From the NCBI RefSeq assembly GCF_025380365.1, contig NZ_JAOCQF010000001.1, forward strand, positions 2,282,245 to 2,346,244: DNA of 64,000 nucleotides. The letters are read 5' to 3'. Made by a program: the position numbers and the translations under genes. A model generated the notes under the pieces. It ran no database searches, was not told the origin of the DNA, and saw only the letters and a program-made list of their open reading frames with translations. Of this stretch, positions 46,093-55,306 are shown in pieces (positions within the stretch are counted from its first letter, which is position 1; every line of letters starts with the position of its first letter). The DNA comes from Albidovulum sediminis (lineage in GTDB: Bacteria > Pseudomonadota > Alphaproteobacteria > Rhodobacterales > Rhodobacteraceae).

Positions 46093-46887
46093 TCAGTGCC
46101 CGAGGATCTGGCTCAGAAACAGCTTGGTCCGATCGGACTGCGGGTTGTTGAAGAATTCCTTCGGCTCGTTCTGCTCGACGATCTGGCCCTGATCCATGAA
46201 GATCACGCGGTTGGCCACGGCCTGGGCAAAGCCCATTTCGTGGGTGACGCAAAGCATGGTCATCCCCTCCTCGGCCAGTTCGATCATGGTGTCGAGCACC
46301 TCCTTGATCATCTCCGGGTCAAGCGCCGAGGTCGGTTCGTCGAACAGCATGATCCGGGGGCGCATGCACAAGGACCGCGCGATTGCCACCCGCTGCTGCT
46401 GGCCGCCCGAAAGCTGGCCAGGATACTTGTGCGCCTGTTCGGGGATCTTCACCTTCGACAGGTAGTGCATCGCGGTTTCCTCTGCCTCCTTCCTGGGAAC
46501 CTTGCGGACCCAGATCGGGGCGAGCGTGCAGTTCTCCAGGATCGTCAGGTGAGGGAAGAGGTTGAAGTGCTGGAACACCATGCCGACTTCGGAGCGCACC
46601 TTGTCGATGTTCTTCAGGTCGTTGGTCAGTTCGGTCCCATCCACGATTATATGGCCAGACTGATGCTCCTCCAGCCGGTTGATGCAGCGGATCAGGGTGG
46701 ACTTACCCGACCCTGAAGGGCCACAGATGACGATCCGTTCGCCGCGATTCACCGTCATGTTGATGTCACGAAGCACGTGGAACGCCCCGTACCACTTGTT
46801 CATGCTGGTGATCTGGATCGCGACCTCGTCCGACACTTGCATGTGGCTGCGGTCGATCTCACGGGTGATGGCATGCGGGTCCGACAT
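46093..46887 (-). CDS. bztD: Glutamate/glutamine/aspartate/asparagine ABC transporter, ATP-binding protein
   Basis: A 264-residue polar amino acid ABC ATPase. Walker [10 protein letters not shown] at 56-64, signature LSGGQ at 159-163 and [10 protein letters not shown] at 181-190. Together with BztA, B and C this forms the BztABCD system of Rhodobacter capsulatus (AapJQMP in Rhizobium), which takes up Glu, Gln, Asp and Asn. It is the last gene of the operon. Confidence 0.95.
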   Translation of the reverse strand: MSDPHAITREIDRSHMQVSDEVAIQITSMNKWYGAFHVLRDINMTVNRGERIVICGPSGSGKSTLIRCINRLEEHQSGHIIVDGTELTNDLKNIDKVRSEVGMVFQHFNLFPHLTILENCTLAPIWVRKVPRKEAEETAMHYLSKVKIPEQAHKYPGQLSGGQQQRVAIARSLCMRPRIMLFDEPTSALDPEMIKEVLDTMIELAEEGMTMLCVTHEMGFAQAVANRVIFMDQGQIVEQNEPKEFFNNPQSDRTKLFLSQILGH

Positions 46888-46897
46888 GGGAACCTCC

Positions 46898-48376
46898 TTA
46901 ACGGTGATCGCGTTTCAGCTTGCGTTCGAGGTACATGGAATACCGCGACATGCTGAAACAACAGGCAAAGAAGATGAGGCCGACGAAGATGTAGGGCTCC
47001 CAGTAGATGCCCTTCCATTCGATCGCGGCACGGACGACCTTGGTGACACCCTGAAGGGGGTCATGCAGGCCCACAAGCGCGACAAGGGTGGTGTCCTTGA
47101 AGAGACCGATGAACGAGGAGACGATCCCCGGGATCGAGATCTTCAGGGCCTGCGGCATGACGATCAGCCGCTGCGCCTGCCAGTAGTCGAGGCCGAGCGC
47201 GTCGGCCGCCTCGTACTGCCCACGCGGCAACGCGGCGAGGCCGCCCCGGATCACCTCGGCGATGTAGGCCGCCGAGAAGAAGGTCACGAGGATGATCACG
47301 CGCAAGATCAGGTCGAAGTTCGACCGCGGCGGAAGGAAGTACTGCAAGAGCAGCGATGCGGTGAAAAGCATCGTGATCAGCGGAACGCCACGGATGAACT
47401 CGATGAACCCGACAGACAGGGCCTTGATCAGCGGCATGTCGGACCGGCGGCCAAGCGCCAGCAGGATGCCCATGGGCAACGAAGCGGCGATCGCCGTCAC
47501 CCCGATCACGAAGGCCAGCAGGAAGCCCCCGAATTCGTCGGAATCGACGTGCGCGGTTCCCAGCGGCAGGATCGAGTGCAGCGCGCCGGTGACATGCGAC
47601 TGGACCACAAGCCACCAGATCGCGGCGACCACGACCCCCGCGCCCGTCGCCACGACGACGCCCAACTGGGCCTTCGTCAGGTTGTAGACGACCGCCAGGA
47701 TCGCAAACCCGGCAAGTGCGCCCACGGGACCCCAGATCGAGCCGCCCCACAGAAGGTAGAAGCCGATGGCGGGATAGAGCAGGGTCAGGATCAGAAGCCG
47801 CCGCGGCGCCATCCAGGCCACCGCCGTCAGGCCGGCAAAGACGATGACGGCCGCGAGAAGCGCGAGGCCCCCGGCTTCGCTGCCCGCGATCGTCTGCGGG
47901 AACGAGGCGGAAACACCGGCAAGCGCGAGGATCGTCAGCACGCCCGCCACCGCGGTCATGCGCATATTGATCGTGCGATTGCCGAAGTAGAGAACCGGCG
48001 CCAGCGCCACGAACATGAGCCCGAAGGCCATCGTCGGCCGCCAGAACAGTTCCTGCGGATAGAAGCCGAACAGGTACTGGTGCCAGCGTTCCCGCACCAT
48101 GGCCCAGCAGGCCCCGGTCGCCCCCTCTCCGTGTCGGGCCGCGACGATCTCGCGGCATTCCGCCATCGAGTTGGCGTTCCAGACCCCGTTCAGAAGCCAG
48201 GGAAGCGCCGACTTGACGATCAGGAACACGGCAAGCACGCCGACGATGGTCAGGAAGGTGTTGAGAGGGCCCGAGAACAGGTTTTCCCGCGCCCATTTGA
48301 TTGCACCACGCTCGGAGACGGGCGGCTCCTGCGGAGCCAGCATGTCCTTGCGCACGAAGGCCGCTTTGGTCGGCAT
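46898..48376 (-). CDS. bztC: Amino acid ABC transporter permease BztC/AapM
   Basis: A 492-residue permease with about eight hydrophobic helices. The C-terminal third has the HisM-type transmembrane domain with the EAA loop ([28 protein letters not shown]). The long N-terminal part, with several extra helices, is typical of the larger permease of the Bzt/Aap system. It is 1 bp from bztB and 10 bp from bztD. Confidence 0.93.
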   Translation of the reverse strand: MPTKAAFVRKDMLAPQEPPVSERGAIKWARENLFSGPLNTFLTIVGVLAVFLIVKSALPWLLNGVWNANSMAECREIVAARHGEGATGACWAMVRERWHQYLFGFYPQELFWRPTMAFGLMFVALAPVLYFGNRTINMRMTAVAGVLTILALAGVSASFPQTIAGSEAGGLALLAAVIVFAGLTAVAWMAPRRLLILTLLYPAIGFYLLWGGSIWGPVGALAGFAILAVVYNLTKAQLGVVVATGAGVVVAAIWWLVVQSHVTGALHSILPLGTAHVDSDEFGGFLLAFVIGVTAIAASLPMGILLALGRRSDMPLIKALSVGFIEFIRGVPLITMLFTASLLLQYFLPPRSNFDLILRVIILVTFFSAAYIAEVIRGGLAALPRGQYEAADALGLDYWQAQRLIVMPQALKISIPGIVSSFIGLFKDTTLVALVGLHDPLQGVTKVVRAAIEWKGIYWEPYIFVGLIFFACCFSMSRYSMYLERKLKRDHR

Positions 48377-48377
48377 G

Positions 48378-49655
48378 TCAGCGCTCCTTCAGCTTCATGG
48401 CGGTGTTGAAGACGTTCATGCCCGACGAGATGATCAGGCTCAGAACCAGATAGATCGCCATCATCAGGAGCATGCATTCAAGCTCGCGCCCGGTCTGGTT
48501 CAGGGTGATCCCGCCCAGGGTTCCCTTCAGATCCAGATAGCTGATCGCCATGCCAAGCGTCGTGTTCTTGGTCAGGTTCAGATACTGGCTGATAAGGGGC
48601 GGCACGATGACACGCAGCGCCTGCGGCAGAATGATCAGGCGCATGGTCTTGCCCGGCCTCAGGCCAAGGGCATAGGACGCCTCGGTCTGCCCGCGCGAGA
48701 TGGCGAGGATACCGCCGCGAACCGCCTCGGCGATGAAGGCGCCGGTGTAGAGCGAGATGGCGATCAGAAGCGCCGTGAAGGAATGCGCGACGTTGATCCC
48801 GCCCTGGAAGTTGAACCCCTTGAGTTCTGGGTACTCGAGGTGAAACCCGAGCGCGTAGAGGAACACGATGATCGGGACGAAGAGGATCAGCAGGCTTTTC
48901 CACCAGACGACGGGCCGGATGCCGGTTTCTTCCTGAACCGCCTTCGCATGGGCTAGCAGCCGGCGATTGATCCAGACACAGACGGCGATCAGGGCCAGGG
49001 CCGCGACAACCGAAAGGTTGATCGGCACGTCAAGGACGCTGACATGACCCAGGGGATGATCGAGGAACGGGCGCGGGATGTTGGTGCCGCGGTTGGTCAC
49101 CGCGATCGAGTCGAAGAATATCTTCGAGGCCGCAGGGGTCTGCCCCGCCGCCACCATCTCGTCGGTTGCCCTGAAGTCCCTCGGCGCAGGGGCGGTTTCC
49201 GAGAAGATCACGAAGACCAGGATGATCCAGAGCAGAAGCGGGATGTTGCGGAATGTCTCGACATAGGCCGTCATCAGGCGCGACACGACCCAGTTCTTCG
49301 AAAGCCGCAGGACCCCCACGAAAACCCCGATGAAGGTCGCCAGGATGCAGCCGAAGAAGGCAACTATGAGGGTGTTGAAAAGCCCGACGAACAGCGCGCG
49401 TCCGTGCGTGCTGTCGTTGGTATACGGGATCAGCTGCTGATCGATGTCGTAGCCTGCGCGCTGGAACAGGAAGCTGAAGTTGATGTCCTTGTCCTTGGCC
49501 GCGAGGTTCACGATCGTGTTGTTCAGGAGCCAGCCAAGGAAGGCCAGGAACAGGATCAGAACCGCGATCTGGATCGTGTAGGATCTGTAGCGCGTGTCAT
49601 AGACGAGCATGCTCAGCCGAAAGGATTCCTTCGGCACGCTTGCGACATAAGCCAT
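48378..49655 (-). CDS. bztB: Amino acid ABC transporter permease BztB/AapQ
   Basis: A 425-residue permease. It has the long periplasmic loop after the first helix that marks BztB/AapQ and the EAA loop (ASYALGLRPGKTMRLIILPQALRVIVPPL) near the C-terminus. It forms a heterodimer with BztC. It lies 137 bp downstream of bztA, a gap that includes a hairpin terminator. Confidence 0.93.
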   Translation of the reverse strand: MAYVASVPKESFRLSMLVYDTRYRSYTIQIAVLILFLAFLGWLLNNTIVNLAAKDKDINFSFLFQRAGYDIDQQLIPYTNDSTHGRALFVGLFNTLIVAFFGCILATFIGVFVGVLRLSKNWVVSRLMTAYVETFRNIPLLLWIILVFVIFSETAPAPRDFRATDEMVAAGQTPAASKIFFDSIAVTNRGTNIPRPFLDHPLGHVSVLDVPINLSVVAALALIAVCVWINRRLLAHAKAVQEETGIRPVVWWKSLLILFVPIIVFLYALGFHLEYPELKGFNFQGGINVAHSFTALLIAISLYTGAFIAEAVRGGILAISRGQTEASYALGLRPGKTMRLIILPQALRVIVPPLISQYLNLTKNTTLGMAISYLDLKGTLGGITLNQTGRELECMLLMMAIYLVLSLIISSGMNVFNTAMKLKER

Positions 49656-49751
49656 GAAATTCTCCCCGACGATAGCCCGTTTTCAGTACCGGGCCCCGGT
49701 CCGCCGGGATTCTGTCGCCCCCGCTGAACCGATCGTTCTGTTCGCTTGACG

Positions 49752-49777
49752 AAAAGGGCGCGCCTTACGGCGCGCCC
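49752..49777 (-). terminator. Hairpin terminator/attenuator between bztA and bztB
   Basis: On the minus strand GGGCGCGCC-GTAA-GGCGCGCCC is followed by TTTTC, a perfect nine-base-pair stem with a short U-tract. Its position right after bztA fits partial termination that gives more binding protein than permease. Confidence 0.75.
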
Positions 49778-49792
49778 GGTCTTTCCGGCCGA

Positions 49793-50809
49793 TCAGCGGA
49801 ACGGCGGGGCGTATTGCAGGCCGCCCTGGGTGTAGAGCGCGTTCAGCCCGCGGGCCAGGCCGATCGAGGTACCTTCGCCGATGTTGGCGGCAAAGATCTC
49901 GCCGTAGTTGCCCGAAGCCGCGATCGCACGCTTGCCCCATTCCTTGTCGAGACCCATCATCGCACCCAGATCCCCCTCAAGCCCGAGGATGCGCTTGACT
50001 TCCGGGTCGTTGGTCGACGCGGCGACTTCCTCGATATTGGCTTGGGTGATGCCCTTTTCCTCAGCCGCGACGAGCGCGTAGTAGGTCCAGCGCACGACGT
50101 CGCCCCAGTTGCTGTCGCCATGACGCACGACCGGGCCAAGCGGCTCTTTCGAGATGATCTCGGGCAGGATGATGTGGTTTTCCGCATCCGGCAGCGTGGC
50201 GCGGGTCGCGGCAAGGCCCGAGGCGTCGGTGGTGAACGCATCGCAGGCACCGGCCAGATACTGGCGCTGGGCTTCGGAGTCGTCGGCCACGGTTACAGGC
50301 GTGTAGCTGATGTTGTTCGACTTGAAGAAGTCGGCAAGGTTCAGCTCGGTCGTGGTGCCGGTCTGGATGCAGATCGTCGCGCCGTCCAGTTCCTTCGCCG
50401 ACGAAACGCCCAGATCCTTGTGCACCATGAAGCCCTGGCCGTCGTAGTAGTTCACGGCGACGAAATCGAGCTTGAGGTCGTTGTCGCGCGAGAAGGTCCA
50501 GGTCGAGTTGCGGACCAGAAGATCGACCTCGCCCGAGGCGAGCGCGGTGAAGCGGGTCTCACCCGTGGTCGGCACGTACTTGACCTTGTTCGCGTCGCCC
50601 AGCACGGCCGCGGCAAGCGCCTTGCAGATCGCCACGTCAAAGCCCTGGTAGTTACCGTTCGCATCGGGTGCGCCGAAACCGGTCAGGCCGGTGTTCGAAC
50701 CGCAGATCAGCTCGCCACGCGCCTTGACGTCATCGAGCGTCCCGGCCGATGCGAACCCGGCCAGCAGGGCCGAAGCCGCCAGCGTGCCAAGCATTACAGA
50801 TTTTTTCAT
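49793..50809 (-). CDS. bztA: Amino acid ABC transporter substrate-binding protein BztA/AapJ
   Basis: A 338-residue periplasmic protein. The signal peptide (MKKSVMLGTLAASALLAGFASA) is followed by GTLDDVKARGELICG and GFDVAICKALAAAVLGD, as in AapJ/BztA. The family signature GFxVDIxxAIA-like block and the C-terminal GLNALYTQGGLQYAPPFR are present. It captures Glu, Gln, Asp and Asn. The start at 50809 was preferred to 50833. Confidence 0.94.
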   Translation of the reverse strand: MKKSVMLGTLAASALLAGFASAGTLDDVKARGELICGSNTGLTGFGAPDANGNYQGFDVAICKALAAAVLGDANKVKYVPTTGETRFTALASGEVDLLVRNSTWTFSRDNDLKLDFVAVNYYDGQGFMVHKDLGVSSAKELDGATICIQTGTTTELNLADFFKSNNISYTPVTVADDSEAQRQYLAGACDAFTTDASGLAATRATLPDAENHIILPEIISKEPLGPVVRHGDSNWGDVVRWTYYALVAAEEKGITQANIEEVAASTNDPEVKRILGLEGDLGAMMGLDKEWGKRAIAASGNYGEIFAANIGEGTSIGLARGLNALYTQGGLQYAPPFR

Positions 50810-50878
50810 TTTTACCTCTTCCTGGGTTTCCACCCTGTCCGGGCGGTTCTGGTTCGGCCTTGAGGCCGGATGATCTTG

Positions 50879-50935
50879 TTGGAGTGGCTAACTCCAATAG
50901 CGACAAGTTTGAGAATATTCCGTCCTTGGCGTCAA
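50879..50935 (-). promoter_or_regulatory. Upstream region of bztA with a candidate promoter and a dyad
   Basis: On the minus strand TTGACG (50930-50935) and TCAAAC (50907-50912) are 17 bp apart, a weak promoter match. Just downstream lies the perfect dyad TTGGAGT-GGCTA-ACTCCAA (50879-50897), which could be an operator or a 5' UTR hairpin. The rest of the 218-bp gap shows nothing clear. Confidence 0.35.
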
Positions 50936-51027
50936 GCCGCGATCCGGAATCGGCGCCCCTACGTCAAGTGTTTTGTCCATGTTAGCCCAAACAGGCGAAG
51001 GTCCCGGATTCATGCGGGAAAGATCGT

Positions 51028-51744
51028 TCAAGCCGACGCGTCGAGAAGTTTAAGGAAATTATGCGCAGACTTGAAGTCCACGGCCTTCTTCGCTGCCGCG
51101 GCCTGCGCTTCCTCGTCCGCACCCCAAAGCTCCGCCTGCCAGTCCTCATCGATTCGACTCGATGTCCAGGCTTCATCCGGCGACAGGCGGCCATGCAGAA
51201 CCGCGAGTCCGAGGAGGAGAGATCCGGAAATCCCCACGAATTCGTGCAGCGCGGTCAGCGTGAAGGGCGATTGCGCATGCACCTCTCGCGACAGGGCTGC
51301 CAGGCTTTCCGTGGGCTGCACGATCGGCACGACCCCCCGGGTCCGCCGAAGCGGCGCGGCAAAGCGGGTTTCGGCCCAGTCCAGGATCGGCTCCCAGGCG
51401 GCGGCCTGCCGCTCGGCCAGCGCCTCGGGCGCCTCGGCCCGGTAGCACAGAAGGTCAGACGCGCCGTAGGCCGCGATCAGGTCCGCGACCTCCGCGAACT
51501 GAGGGGTGACCTTGTCGATCGCGGCGTTCGCCGCGCGGGTCATGGGCATCGACAGGGGATCGATCACCCCGACCTGCGCCTGCCATTCGGCGACGATGGC
51601 ACGGGCGAGCGCCTCGGTCGGAACGATCAGGGGTGCCTTGGCCGGTGTCCTCACCTGCCGGGCGTCGAGCCAGACCCCCCAGCCACCTTCCGCCGGGCGG
51701 ACAGTGGCATCGGTCCAGAACCGTTTCGACTTCCACCCGCTCAT
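51028..51744 (-). CDS. ATP12-family F1-ATPase assembly chaperone
   Basis: A 238-residue ATP12 homologue. SGWKSKRFWTDATVRP and VRTPAKAPLIVPTEALARAIVAEWQAQ, then PMTRAANAAID, are the family's core. In mitochondria ATP12 binds the F1 alpha subunit during assembly; alphaproteobacteria keep the gene. ATG 51744 overlaps the HAD phosphatase stop codon. Confidence 0.93.
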   Translation of the reverse strand: MSGWKSKRFWTDATVRPAEGGWGVWLDARQVRTPAKAPLIVPTEALARAIVAEWQAQVGVIDPLSMPMTRAANAAIDKVTPQFAEVADLIAAYGASDLLCYRAEAPEALAERQAAAWEPILDWAETRFAAPLRRTRGVVPIVQPTESLAALSREVHAQSPFTLTALHEFVGISGSLLLGLAVLHGRLSPDEAWTSSRIDEDWQAELWGADEEAQAAAAKKAVDFKSAHNFLKLLDASA

Positions 51745-52412
51745 GACGCCCCCCACAGATCGGCAAGGGCCGCATGCAGATCACCAAAGGCGTCGAGGAC
51801 GCGCCCCGCCCCCGCGGCGCGCAGCGCATCGGGTCGGTGATAGCCCCAGGAAACGCCGATGGCCGGCATCCCGGCTGCCCGCGCCATCTCGATGTCATAG
51901 GTCGTATCGCCAAGCATCACCGCATCGCGCGCGTCCACGCCGGTTTCTGCCAACGCGGCCAGCAGCATGGAGGGATGCGGCTTGGACGGATGGTCGTCAG
52001 CCACCTGACAGCTCGCGAAACACCCGGACAGGCCATGCGCCTCAAGGATATGCATGAGGCCCCGGCGCGACTTGCCGGTGGCAATTCCCAACAGCACATC
52101 GTCCCGCGCGCCAAGCGCGGCCAGCATGTCCGCCGCGCCGGGAAAAAGCGGCGACAGGTGGCCCGCCCGCAATTGCCCGAACGCCGTCTTGTAGGCCTGC
52201 GTCGCCGCTTCCTGTTCCGGGGTTGCACAATCGGGCAGGAGCCGCGCGATCGCCTGCCCGAGCGACAGGCCCACGATCGAAAGCACCACCTCCCGCGCTG
52301 GCAGGGGGCGGCTCACCGCGTCGAAGGCTGCCGTCATGGCCGCGACGATATGGTCCTGGCTGTCGACAAGGGTGCCGTCCACGTCGAAGACGACGAGCTT
52401 GCGGGCCGTCAT
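51741..52412 (-). CDS. HAD-superfamily phosphatase (phosphoglycolate-phosphatase-like)
   Basis: A 223-residue HAD-IA hydrolase. LVVFDVDGTLVDS gives nucleophile Asp10 and Asp12, IATGKSRRG is motif II, KPHPS motif III and MLGDTTYDIEMA motif IV. The cap domain is helical. The substrate is not determined. ATG 52412 overlaps the stop of the pseudouridine synthase gene; the frame upstream of that is the shadow of the latter. Confidence 0.9.
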   Translation of the reverse strand: MTARKLVVFDVDGTLVDSQDHIVAAMTAAFDAVSRPLPAREVVLSIVGLSLGQAIARLLPDCATPEQEAATQAYKTAFGQLRAGHLSPLFPGAADMLAALGARDDVLLGIATGKSRRGLMHILEAHGLSGCFASCQVADDHPSKPHPSMLLAALAETGVDARDAVMLGDTTYDIEMARAAGMPAIGVSWGYHRPDALRAAGAGRVLDAFGDLHAALADLWGAS

Positions 52413-53455
52413 GCCGTCTCCTCGAACGGATCGGCCGGAGCATCGCCCTCGGCCCAGCCGACCGTCTTCCACGTCCGCTTCATGTGGTCGGGCAGGGGCG
52501 CGGTCAGCGTGATCCGCTTGCCGGTCACCGGATGGTCGAAGCTGATCGAACGGGCGTGCAGGTGCAGCTTTCGGCTGATCTCGCCACCCAGCTGGGCGCC
52601 CCAGCCGTCGCCGAGGTTCTCCTGCCCTGACCCGCCATACTTGCCGTCGCCGACGATGGGGTGGCCGATCTCGGCCATGTGCGCGCGAAGCTGATGCGTG
52701 CGCCCGGTCACCGGCACGAGCGCGACCCAGGCCGCACGGCTGCCTAGCGCGTCGATCACCGCATAGTCGGTCGTCGCGCGCTTGGCGCCTTCGGTCTGGT
52801 CGACCTTCGAGGGGTGGATGGCGAGCATCTTCTCTCCCTCGCCGCCGCGGCCGTGGCCCGGCGCCTTGACAAGGCCGAAGCGGATCGTGCCCATCCGTGG
52901 CGAGGGCACGCCGGCGACGGCCGCCCAGTAGATCTTGCGCGTCGTGCGCGACCGGAAGGCCTCTGACAGGGCGCGCGCGACACGGTCGGTCCGCGCAAGC
53001 AGGAGAACACCGGAGGTGTCCTTGTCCAGCCGGTGGACCAGTTTCGGGCGATCCTTGTAGCCGAACTTCAGCGCCTCGGTCAGGCCGTCGACATGGCGGT
53101 GCCCCTGCCCCGACCCACCCTGCGAGGGCAGCCCGGCGGGCTTGTTCAGCGCGATGACATGTTCGTCCTTCCACAGGACCGCCGACTGGATCAGGCGGAC
53201 GTCGGCCTCGGGCAGGCCCGGGGTCGCAACCCGTTCCGGGGGCGCCTCGGGTTGCGGCAGCGGGGGCACGCGCACCTGGTTGCCAGGCAACAGGCGCGTT
53301 GACGCCTTGACGCGCCCGCCGTCCACCCGGATCTGGCCGGTGCGGCACAGTTTTTCGATGGCGCCCTGGGTTACCTGCGGGAACTGTCGCTTCATCCAGC
53401 GGTCGAGCCGGATGTCGCCCTCATCCTCGCCCACGGTCAGGACCTGCACGCTCAT
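52409..53455 (-). CDS. Large-subunit rRNA pseudouridine synthase, RluA family (RluC-like)
   Basis: A 348-residue enzyme with an N-terminal S4 domain (IRLDRWMKRQFP...GAIEKLCRTGQIRVDG) and a catalytic domain with HRLDKDTSGVLLLAR, where Asp144 is the nucleophile. VTGRTHQLRAHMA is the second family motif. The architecture fits RluC/RluD, which modify 23S rRNA. The start at 53455 overlaps the crcB stop (ATGA). Confidence 0.9.
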   Translation of the reverse strand: MSVQVLTVGEDEGDIRLDRWMKRQFPQVTQGAIEKLCRTGQIRVDGGRVKASTRLLPGNQVRVPPLPQPEAPPERVATPGLPEADVRLIQSAVLWKDEHVIALNKPAGLPSQGGSGQGHRHVDGLTEALKFGYKDRPKLVHRLDKDTSGVLLLARTDRVARALSEAFRSRTTRKIYWAAVAGVPSPRMGTIRFGLVKAPGHGRGGEGEKMLAIHPSKVDQTEGAKRATTDYAVIDALGSRAAWVALVPVTGRTHQLRAHMAEIGHPIVGDGKYGGSGQENLGDGWGAQLGGEISRKLHLHARSISFDHPVTGKRITLTAPLPDHMKRTWKTVGWAEGDAPADPFEETA

Positions 53456-53829
53456 GCGAAGACCCAGCGCGCGGCGGACATGCCCGCGACGATGCCCGCC
53501 AGCGACAGGACGACCGACCCCGTGACATAAAGCGCCGCGACACCGGCCTGCCCACGCTCCCACAGCGTCAGCGCATCGAGCGAAAAGGCCGAGAAGGTGG
53601 TGAAGCCGCCGAGGATCCCTGTCATCAGGAACGGCGCGAGGCGGTTGGCATCCCTGTGGGCCAGGGCCACAACGATGACACCCATGAGGAACGAGCCGAA
53701 CACGTTGACGATCACGGTCGCCCAGGGAAAGCCCGGGCCGATGAGCCGCATCGCGGCGACATTCGTCATGTATCGGGCCGAGGCGCCGATCGCGCCGCCA
53801 AGGGCCACCTGGAACAGGGTCTGGATCAT
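53452..53829 (-). CDS. crcB: Fluoride ion transporter CrcB (Fluc)
   Basis: A 125-residue four-helix membrane protein. GAIGASARYM, the FxxGxxxF-type GSFLMGV segment and GGFTTFSAFSLDAL are the Fluc signatures. It exports fluoride. A TTGACA (minus strand, 53859-53864) lies 30 bp upstream without a good -10. No fluoride riboswitch is visible in the short leader. Confidence 0.95.
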   Translation of the reverse strand: MIQTLFQVALGGAIGASARYMTNVAAMRLIGPGFPWATVIVNVFGSFLMGVIVVALAHRDANRLAPFLMTGILGGFTTFSAFSLDALTLWERGQAGVAALYVTGSVVLSLAGIVAGMSAARWVFA

Positions 53830-53870
53830 GGCGCCTTCCTGTGGCGGGGCCGCGGCAATGTCAACCGGTT

Positions 53871-53938
53871 AGGGGGGGCGCTGCCCCCCTCTGCCCTGCG
53901 GGCATTCACCCCCCGGAGTATTTCGGCCAGAATGAAAG
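53871..53938 (+). repeat. Intergenic hairpin repeat, copy C
   Basis: A G-run hairpin (GGGGGGGCGCTGCCCCCC, about 53872-53889), a small hairpin GCCC-TGC-GGGC, then CCCCCCGGAGTATTTCGG and an AGAATGAAAG tail. This is the same layout and core as copies A and B. The tail ends 2 bp before the rarA stop codon, just as copy A's tail abuts accD. Confidence 0.6.
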
Positions 53939-53940
53939 CC

Positions 53941-55251
53941 TCATTCCTTCCTCTTGTCGCGCAGCCTGGCGAACCAGTCGAGCCGCTTGCGCAACTCCCG
54001 TTCGTACCCACGCTCCACCGGTTGGTAGAAGACCGGGCGGCGCATCCCTTCGGGGAAGTAGTTCTGGCCAGAGAACCCGTCTTCGGCGTCGTGATCGTAG
54101 GCATAACCCGCCCCGTAGCCCTGTTCGCGCATGAGCCTGGTCGGCGCGTTCCGGATGTGTTTTGGCGGCGGCTCCGAGCCGGTCCGGCGGGCGGCGTCGC
54201 GGGCGGCCTTGTAGGCGACATAGCCGGCGTTCGACTTGGGCGCGAGGGCAAGGTAGGTCACCGCCTGCGCGAGCGCCAGTTCGCCCTCCGGGCTGCCCAG
54301 ACGCTCATAGGTCTCCCAGGCGTGCAGGCAGATCGTCTGGGCCTGGGGATCGGCCAGTCCGATATCCTCGACCGCCATGCGGGTGATGCGGCGGGCGAGG
54401 AAGCGGGGGTCTTCGCCCCCTTCGAGCATGCGGGCGAACCAGTAGAGTGCCGCGTCCGGGTCCGAGCCGCGGACCGACTTGTGCAGCGCGGAGATGAGGT
54501 TGTAGTGCTCCTCTCCGGACTTGTCGTATTTGGCCGCGCGCCGCATCAGGCGCTGGCCAAGCGCTTCGGTCGTCAGCGGCTGGTCCGGTTGCCAGGCGGC
54601 CACCTGTTCCACCAGGTTCAGAAGCGCCCTCCCGTCGCCGTCGGCCATCTCCAGAAGCGCCTCACGCGCCTCGGGGCGCAGGGGAAGGGCGCGGCCGAGT
54701 TCGCGTTCCGCCCGCTGTGCCAGGCGTTCGAGATCGGCCAGCGTCAGACGATCCAGAACGATGACCTGGGCCCTGCTCAGGAGCGCGGCATTGAGCTCGA
54801 ACGACGGGTTCTCGGTGGTGGCGCCGACCAGAAGGATGGTTCCGTCTTCCATGTGAGGCAGGAACCCGTCCTGCTGGGCCTTGTTGAAGCGGTGGATCTC
54901 ATCCACGAAGAGCAGGGTGCCGCGACCCTGCCGACGCCGGAGCCGTGCGGCCTCGAACACCTTCCTGAGTTCCGGAACGCCGGTGAAGATCGCGCTGATC
55001 TGGACGAATTCCAGATCGGTCGCATCGGCAAGAAGGCGCGCGATCGTGGTCTTTCCCACCCCAGGCGGGCCCCAGAGCACGAGCGAGGACAGGCTTCGGG
55101 CGGCCAGCATTGACCCGAGCGGCCCCTCGGGCCCCAGAACCTTTTCCTGCCCGATGACATCTGAAAGGCTGCGGGGCCGCAGACGGTCTGCAAGCGGCCG
55201 GGCGGCCACGGTCGCAGGGGGTGTCGCATCGGTGTCGAAGAGATCGGCCAT
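53941..55251 (-). CDS. rarA: Replication-associated recombination protein A (RarA/MgsA)
   Basis: A 436-residue AAA+ ATPase. Walker A GPPGVGKT at 61-68, Walker B FVDEIHRFNKAQQDG at 115-129, sensor TTENPSFELN and the C-terminal region with AARRTGSEPPPKHIRNAPT. RarA acts at stalled replication forks. It stands alone between copy C and luxI. Confidence 0.95.
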   Translation of the reverse strand: MADLFDTDATPPATVAARPLADRLRPRSLSDVIGQEKVLGPEGPLGSMLAARSLSSLVLWGPPGVGKTTIARLLADATDLEFVQISAIFTGVPELRKVFEAARLRRRQGRGTLLFVDEIHRFNKAQQDGFLPHMEDGTILLVGATTENPSFELNAALLSRAQVIVLDRLTLADLERLAQRAERELGRALPLRPEAREALLEMADGDGRALLNLVEQVAAWQPDQPLTTEALGQRLMRRAAKYDKSGEEHYNLISALHKSVRGSDPDAALYWFARMLEGGEDPRFLARRITRMAVEDIGLADPQAQTICLHAWETYERLGSPEGELALAQAVTYLALAPKSNAGYVAYKAARDAARRTGSEPPPKHIRNAPTRLMREQGYGAGYAYDHDAEDGFSGQNYFPEGMRRPVFYQPVERGYERELRKRLDWFARLRDKRKE

Positions 55252-55306
55252 GGCGCGACATTACCGCCCCGCAGCAACGGGCGGAAGGGCGCAGGTGCGC
55301 CGGACC

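Noticed and set aside
53830-53870. Fluoride riboswitch in front of crcB
   Set aside because: The leader is only about 40 bp and shows neither the conserved core nor the pseudoknot pairing. A -35-like TTGACA is present, but its -10 is poor.
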